NCBI GenBank assembly: GCA_934486495.1
Contig: CAKSPW010000041.1
Coordinates: 1 to 20,119 of the forward strand
Direction: 5' to 3'
From: an uncultured Clostridia bacterium
GTDB taxonomy: Bacteria > Bacillota > Clostridia > UBA1381
DNA length: 20,119 bases
Position 1 is the stretch's first letter; each line of letters starts with the position of its first letter. Under the pieces are notes generated by a model. That model made no database searches. It saw only the letters and a list, made by a program, of their open reading frames with translations, and was not told the DNA's origin. Position numbers and translations under genes: made by a program. Below, piece after piece: positions 15,801 through 20,119 of the stretch.

Positions 15801-17521
15801 ATGCCTTTTTTGAAAACGATGAGTACTATTTTCCTGTAAAATACGTTGCTGAGAAATTAGGATATGTTTTTGAGTGGAATCGCGATAAACATCAGGCAAA
15901 TATCAAAACAACAGATAATTCTGAATATGAAGATGATCCTACACCCGACGCTGACGGCACGCTTAATTTTAATATGTCAGATAATTTCGGCGGTTTGACA
16001 GCGTTTTATAACATAGGCGACAGAAAAGTATCAAAAGGCGTTTTGTCTTTGACAGCAACAACCAACGACCCGCTTATGTGGTGGTATCCGAAGATTAATG
16101 CGGAGGATTATAAGTATTGCAATATAAGGATAAGAAACAGAACACAGGGTAACAAGTTTCAGATTTTTTTCACGACAGAGAAATTTAGTACCGTATCGGA
16201 GAAAAACTCTTGCAGCGTAAGCATTTCATCGGGTGATAAGGAATATCAAACGTATTCCATTAATTTTTCGGCAAATCCTAATTGGAAAGGAAAGATTAAG
16301 GGCTTAAGAATTGATCCGGTGAATGCAATAGGAGATATATCAATTGATTATATCGTTTTTACCAATCAGCCTCCTTTGGAGAATCATGACGGGGTAGCTG
16401 CCGTGTTTGGAAAAAACATAATTAAAGGCGGTACTATGGATAACGGAGATTTGACTTATAATGCAAAGTCGGCGAAAGTTTCCTTTGATAAGAACGATAG
16501 ATATTTAGGAAAATATTCTTTAAAAATCAATTCATCCGATGATGGAAAAGTGTTTTTCCCTGCTAATGTTAAAAGCGGGAAGGAATATACAATTGAAACA
16601 TATATAAAATCTGATGACGTTGATAGTATTTCCGTAGGTTATTATAGTGGCGGTAATAAAACAATTACTCAAACGGTGCCAAATATTAATGAACAATGGT
16701 CAAAAATTTCTGTATCTTTGCCAAAAACAGAGAGCGATTGCAACGGTATATTTGTAAATTCAAAATCCGGAACCATTTATTTGGATAACTTATTTGTGTA
16801 TGAAAACATTAATCCTTTCGATAAGGTATATAAAAAAAGAGAAACACCGAGAACCGGCCCGATTAAAATACTGTTTTTAGGAAATTCGATAACATATCAT
16901 CAACCCGCCGAAAACTTGGGCTGGAAAGGTAGTTGGGGAATGGCGGCGACTGCGGCTGACAAGGATTATTTTCATATTTTATCAAGATATATTAAGCAGA
17001 TATATCCTGATGCAAGGCTGGAAATTGCGGCCGGACATCCGTTTGAAAAGAATTTTTATGACTTATCACGTATTTCACGGACTGATTATAAAGCTTTGGT
17101 GGATTTTGATGCAGATATTATTATTTCATCAATAGGAGCTAACATAAACAATAGCTCAAATGAAAATGACTTAGGGTTTATCTCTGACCAAGTATTTAAC
17201 CCGCTGCATTATATTAATATTGTTGATTATTTCAATATATATGGCGATATGAATGTTATTCCGGTAATTACAACCTTGACTAAACCTGAAAATGTTTCTG
17301 TTATAAAGCAAGCGGCTGACAACAAGGGCTGGAATTGCGTTTCATGTGTCGATTTAAGTGACGAAAAATATACCGCAGCTCCATATAAGGGTGCCGAGGT
17401 ATTTTCGGAAAATGTAGCATCGGGTGTATTAAGTCATCCGGGAGATCTTGGAATGCAAGAGATGGCAGACAGAATATGGACGGTATTAAAACCTGCTTTG
17501 GAGAGCATCAAGAGAAAATAA
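12878..17521 (+). CDS. Secreted multidomain glycan enzyme: LamG-like modules, GH99/WbsX-like domain, carbohydrate-binding-like modules, copper-amine-oxidase-like stalk, SGNH esterase
   Basis: The 1547-residue protein starts with a signal peptide (cleavage probably near VYA-LG, residue 25). Two LamG-like beta-sandwich modules occupy about 27-200 and 208-385. A GH99/WbsX-like (beta/alpha) domain spans about 398-715, from DALIGIQSCSIW through a YCWF segment to WNEISEGH (690-697), which corresponds to the W-N-E-x-x-E-G motif of that family. Two similar beta modules (about 765-905 and 1027-1163) each end in a RIDPV-x2-IGD-x2-IDYI-x-FT pattern. Between them, at about 910-1010, is a copper-amine-oxidase N-terminal-like stalk domain. 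A CBM4/9-like module (about 1177-1310) precedes a C-terminal SGNH hydrolase with GNSIT (S1337), SIGAN and SHPGDLGM (H1520). A backbone glycosidase fused to an esterase suggests attack on an acylated polysaccharide. GAGGA lies 9 bases before the ATG. The next gene follows after 15 bases. Confidence 0.82.
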   Translation: MRKSKMLVFLGITAIVCFAMQTVYALGIGDGYYYTFDDYQVSVRNYDVLSPSSYDSDSIGGSVSKGALYDGSVNAGVAMRRKINPIKGKAVLDLGFSSVAAPSGTEIGLKYDDSDVVLFRFIENQLYLCTQSQNIKINSPDGFYGFRISLDVDNNTYSVQANGKTVAKNLKFLTNAEYINCFYAQTPDNSIGAINLEHMKIHTNYLVNEQFIDSHSEIPDDWTIMGNGLSLKSDKGYNFGDRYALSIADKSIIKETGISKKIDNYEKGLCFEYDFYTNDKVQDFGGSLLNGSQNIIRLCVTKDKFGYRLDDEFIPLCNVKLNLWYHVTLKIENGKATILLNYKEKVRNIEVGEQKATKVNMTVGRVATGTVYFDNIMIQQLSEEPEGYPTMPVKPEKDTDALIGIQSCSIWREGTHMGWDCLNAYKDRTPYLGYYDEGSPEVSDWEIKWLVEHGIDFQMYCWFRQGATDYPIETPRNSYGLHSGYFGSKYSDMLKFAIMWENENGTRCSGIDDFEKNILSYWMEYYFKDSRYLVVDNKPVLAIYGHDAMVNTFKSEEEVKKVYELIDRECKKEGFDGVYIIMQSRSKNPETLKRIRDTGVDAVFHYTTGTISIDNQMNQFESQRDAGRFEDGNIESIASPGMGYNPECWGGTENSGFMTPENQKELLLRVKEFVKTQPGIGGKLVTIDNWNEISEGHMYMPVNMYGFGYLDAVRSAFSKDSEHTDEVPGENSKKRFSHLYVQDREYVKNPYTRNKEHSKRFENTYTEVFERNFENDDISNYPIVKQIENFRIENGILCGVTTDKDPGFYIKDVNVPAEYIKKIKLRMKTHSKVLKGQIFYIMSDDTNWNEKKSARFNVETNGEFTEIVIDSSVIQDFSGVVTEIRIDPVEEIGDFQIDYIKFTGIDVSGGAEININGKPKVSTIGIIYKNDVMYAPIKEFSSALGVKWSPSVNNDYLQLLDKENDIYMKFKIGENAFFENDEYYFPVKYVAEKLGYVFEWNRDKHQANIKTTDNSEYEDDPTPDADGTLNFNMSDNFGGLTAFYNIGDRKVSKGVLSLTATTNDPLMWWYPKINAEDYKYCNIRIRNRTQGNKFQIFFTTEKFSTVSEKNSCSVSISSGDKEYQTYSINFSANPNWKGKIKGLRIDPVNAIGDISIDYIVFTNQPPLENHDGVAAVFGKNIIKGGTMDNGDLTYNAKSAKVSFDKNDRYLGKYSLKINSSDDGKVFFPANVKSGKEYTIETYIKSDDVDSISVGYYSGGNKTITQTVPNINEQWSKISVSLPKTESDCNGIFVNSKSGTIYLDNLFVYENINPFDKVYKKRETPRTGPIKILFLGNSITYHQPAENLGWKGSWGMAATAADKDYFHILSRYIKQIYPDARLEIAAGHPFEKNFYDLSRISRTDYKALVDFDADIIISSIGANINNSSNENDLGFISDQVFNPLHYINIVDYFNIYGDMNVIPVITTLTKPENVSVIKQAADNKGWNCVSCVDLSDEKYTAAPYKGAEVFSENVASGVLSHPGDLGMQEMADRIWTVLKPALESIKRK

Positions 17522-17536
17522 GAAAGGTGGACATTT

Positions 17537-19570
17537 ATGAAGAAACATATTTACAAAGCTATATTATCAATGGGTTTGATATTTACTTGCATTGCATCAT
17601 GTTTCGCTGAGTCTGTAATGGCACAAACGGTTGAAAATGCAGAAAAGTTATATGAGGATACCGATGGCTCGGCAGCTGAGGCCATAGGAGATATTGCAAT
17701 AACCGAATCAACAGATCCGGAATTGGGCGATTGCAGAAAAGCTTCATCGGAGACAGGCTATACCTACGGTGATTTATTGACCGCACATGCTTGCGTAAAA
17801 TTCGATATGAGCGAATTGCAGATGGACATGGATAAAAAATATGTAATGATAGGTATGGATTATAAGACCAATGGCGATTTTTCAAAACTCGGAGTGATTA
17901 TTAACGGGTCCAGACATCTTATTTCGGATGAGGCGGGAGATATTGCCGGGAAATATAAAAAAGATGTGTGGAACAGTGTTTGGGTTATTTATGACATGAC
18001 GAGCGAAACAAATAAAAACTACGGTGACAGCTTAGTTTACATTAACGGTATTCAATGCAGCGGAAACGGTATGATAAAATCAGAAAGATTGGCGAGAATC
18101 AAATGGAATGATATGGTATCACTCGAAATGGTTCTTGCAGATAAAACTAATGATGGTTTAGTTGATACTTTTATTGATAATGTGCGGTTTTATCAAACAG
18201 ATGATATTGATACGGTGCTTGGAAGTGTAAACGACTCGAAATTTGACGAGGCTGAACAGCAAGGACAAACAGTTGAAAAGGAGCCGTATAACGGTGTGTT
18301 GACGTTGTTTAGAGACAGAGATGCCGACAGCGTTAAAAATGTTGATGATATATGGACGATTGAGCCGGAGTCATCAAATGAAACCGGGGAATACAAAAAA
18401 ATTATTTCATCTGATTATGTAAATCTTGCGGCACATAAAGCATATGCGGCTTTAGATGTGGATATGGAAAAAAAAGATTTGGATAACGGATACCGGTACT
18501 TGCTCGTTGGTGTTAATTTTAAAACGAGCAATAAGCTTGAACGTCTTGTTTTGACAGGAAATAATAATAAAATACTCATATCGGGCTATAACACCGGATT
18601 TATTGGCGGCGGGAGATATTCAAAAACCGATTGGAATAAGGTTTGGTTTGTATATGATATAAACAGCGAAAGCAATTACTCGAATTTTTACGGTGACAGT
18701 ATGGTTTATATTAACGGAAAACAACAATACGGAACAGGCTTTATGGCGTCAAACAGAAACGCAAACGGAGGAATAAGGGATTTGTCATCCATAGGATTGC
18801 TTTTCGCAAATAAGGAAAGCTCGGATACTTCCGAAACCACGGAAATATCAATTGATGATATTAGGATTTATATGGCGGATGATATTAATACTGTAAATGA
18901 TGTTTTGTCGGGGCATTGGACGGAACCGGCAACGCCGATTACAGATGTAAAGATAACAGGGGAAATTCGCAGAAAAAACGGCATATCCATAACGAACAGA
19001 GAATCGGTACAGTTTGATTTTCAGTATGATGAGCAAATAGACTTGAATTATTTTGATACAGAACAAATACTGTTAAACGGACAGAGGGTAGAAGATATAG
19101 CGGTTGATGGCAGAAATGTTCATATAGCTTTATCAAATTTAAAAGCTGCAAAAAGTTATACGCTATCATTGAAAAACGTCGGAAAAGATATTTGCGGTGT
19201 TCCGCTTGCGGAGTCGTCCGTTAAATTCAGAACCGTAGCAGATATTGATGTTGAAAAAATGGAAATATATAAAGATTTTTCTAAGGTGAGTATGATAGAA
19301 ACGGGTATGCTTACCCCAAGAATTACAGGTATAAGAAATAACACAGAAGAAGAAAAAACCATTACCGCATTTTCTGTACTTACCAAAAATGGGGTAATTG
19401 AAAAAATCGACTCCAAACCAATCATTATTCCGGCAAACCAAAAAATTAATGTATGCAGCTTTGAAATAAATTTACCTGAGGATACTGAAAAATCATATGT
19501 TTTAAAAATGTTTTTATGGGACTCAATATCAAACGGAGTAGGGTATATAAAGCATATTGAACTTAGGTAA
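17537..19570 (+). CDS. Secreted repeat protein with two LamG-like modules and an Ig-like domain
   Basis: The 677-residue protein has a signal peptide (MKKHIYKAILSMGLIFTCIA, cleavage after CFA or VMA). Two homologous modules follow, about residues 35-235 and 245-455. Each contains a V-W-x-I/V-Y-D...G-D-S-x-V-Y-I-N-G core and ends in IDNVRFYQTDDIDTV or IDDIRIYMADDINTV, so they look like an internal duplication of a concanavalin-like fold. An SbsA-type Ig-like domain follows (about 470-570, with SYTLSLKNVGKDICG). A C-terminal beta domain ends in YVLKMFLWDSISNGVGYIKH, a pattern common at the ends of clostridial secreted proteins. No catalytic motif was seen, so a binding or structural role is likely. 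AAGGTGG lies 6 bases before the ATG, and the gene is 15 bases downstream of the glycosidase/esterase gene, in the same operon. Confidence 0.8.
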   Translation: MKKHIYKAILSMGLIFTCIASCFAESVMAQTVENAEKLYEDTDGSAAEAIGDIAITESTDPELGDCRKASSETGYTYGDLLTAHACVKFDMSELQMDMDKKYVMIGMDYKTNGDFSKLGVIINGSRHLISDEAGDIAGKYKKDVWNSVWVIYDMTSETNKNYGDSLVYINGIQCSGNGMIKSERLARIKWNDMVSLEMVLADKTNDGLVDTFIDNVRFYQTDDIDTVLGSVNDSKFDEAEQQGQTVEKEPYNGVLTLFRDRDADSVKNVDDIWTIEPESSNETGEYKKIISSDYVNLAAHKAYAALDVDMEKKDLDNGYRYLLVGVNFKTSNKLERLVLTGNNNKILISGYNTGFIGGGRYSKTDWNKVWFVYDINSESNYSNFYGDSMVYINGKQQYGTGFMASNRNANGGIRDLSSIGLLFANKESSDTSETTEISIDDIRIYMADDINTVNDVLSGHWTEPATPITDVKITGEIRRKNGISITNRESVQFDFQYDEQIDLNYFDTEQILLNGQRVEDIAVDGRNVHIALSNLKAAKSYTLSLKNVGKDICGVPLAESSVKFRTVADIDVEKMEIYKDFSKVSMIETGMLTPRITGIRNNTEEEKTITAFSVLTKNGVIEKIDSKPIIIPANQKINVCSFEINLPEDTEKSYVLKMFLWDSISNGVGYIKHIELR

Positions 19571-19591
19571 AACCATATGAGGAGACTAACA

Positions 19592-20119
19592 ATGAAAAAA
19601 GTAAACAGAATTTTACGGTTAATAATGTTGCTTGTTTGCGTTGCCGGCGTGGCAAAAGCCGAAAAATTATCAGTCAATTTGGACACGATGGATGAAAAAG
19701 GTCAGTTTTATACTTTGAGAATATATAATAAGGGAGTAGATATTGAAACTGCATCGGATACAGATATTGTAGCATTTGATGATGGCGAAACGCTTAGCAA
19801 TGGGAAAATATCATTTGTTTTGGATTTTGGATATCCAAGCGGCATTTATAAATACGTGGTAAAGTCGTTCTCAAATGATTTTGAAGAGTACGGTGAGGTT
19901 TCATTTACAAATGAAAAAGAGTATAAGCAGTCGATTGCCGATTTGCTTGCAACTTTGCACGAAACAAATGTAGGTGCAAGTGCGAGAAAGGTGTTTGAAG
20001 AACACAGGGATGTGTTTTTGATTTACGACAGCTTTGATATATATGATGACGTAACAATATTGGCAGACGATAATACATACGAGAGAATTGTCAAAAGGAT
20101 TACCAATGATATAACGCTC
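19592..20119 (+). CDS. Secreted protein of the same operon, N-terminal part only
   Basis: The frame is open from ATG 19592 to the window edge (176 codons). AGGAG (19580-19584) lies 7 bases upstream, and the preceding stop is only 21 bases away, so it is the third gene of the secreted-protein operon. A signal peptide is clear (MKKVNRILRLIMLLVCVAGV, then AKA-E cleavage near residue 23). The mature part starts with a beta-rich domain of about 90 residues (YTLRIYNKGVDIET through FGYPSGIYKYVVKSF), like the carboxypeptidase-regulatory or Ig-like modules of clostridial surface proteins. It continues into a more helical segment (KEYKQSIADLLATLHE). The function and total length cannot be told from this fragment. 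Confidence 0.85.
   Translation, partial: MKKVNRILRLIMLLVCVAGVAKAEKLSVNLDTMDEKGQFYTLRIYNKGVDIETASDTDIVAFDDGETLSNGKISFVLDFGYPSGIYKYVVKSFSNDFEEYGEVSFTNEKEYKQSIADLLATLHETNVGASARKVFEEHRDVFLIYDSFDIYDDVTILADDNTYERIVKRITNDITL

Overview
This window looks like a chromosomal segment from an anaerobic, low-to-mid G+C Firmicute of the class Clostridia, probably a gut fibre degrader. The evidence is three SLH domains on a surface protein, purine-rich Shine-Dalgarno sites, consensus sigma-A promoters, GTG and TTG starts, a CsoR/CopA copper operon, and large multidomain secreted proteins with a copper-amine-oxidase-like stalk module. That architecture recalls Monoglobus-like and Oscillospiral bacteria, but the genus is a guess. 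No rRNA, tRNA, CRISPR array or transposase was seen.

Left part (1-6.2 kb, housekeeping and surface). The window opens inside a surface protein made of bacterial repeat (InlB-like) domains and three SLH domains, closed by a terminator. Next comes a tight pair, dxr (MEP isoprenoid pathway) and rseP (site-2 intramembrane protease), ending at a 16-bp perfect hairpin. A 1-phosphofructokinase-family gene converges on that hairpin from the minus strand. A calcineurin-like phosphoesterase is divergent from the kinase.

Middle part (6.2-9.95 kb). A decayed small gene, a 49-residue membrane microprotein and a HicA-like toxin without a visible HicB lie together on the plus strand and end at a terminator. 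A copper-efflux operon follows: csoR, with a consensus promoter carrying two 17-bp CsoR-type palindromes, then copA. CopA has a second metal-binding domain at its C-terminus, preceded by its own ribosome binding site and ATG, so it may also be made as a free CopZ-like chaperone. A small possibly phage-derived ORF follows the copA terminator.

Right part (9.95-20.1 kb, more A+T-rich). This looks like a glycan-utilisation locus. It contains a 582-residue cytoplasmic protein resembling (alpha/alpha)-toroid plus beta-sandwich polysaccharide enzymes, a convergent AraC-family regulator, and, divergent from the regulator, at least three closely spaced secreted-protein genes. The first encodes a 1547-residue enzyme with LamG-like modules, a GH99/WbsX-like catalytic domain, carbohydrate-binding-like modules and an SGNH esterase. 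The second is a non-catalytic repeat protein with an Ig-like domain. The third runs off the right edge. The inferred model is that the regulator senses a glycan or its breakdown product, the secreted proteins bind, cleave and de-esterify it, and the cytoplasmic enzyme processes imported fragments. No transporter is visible in the window.
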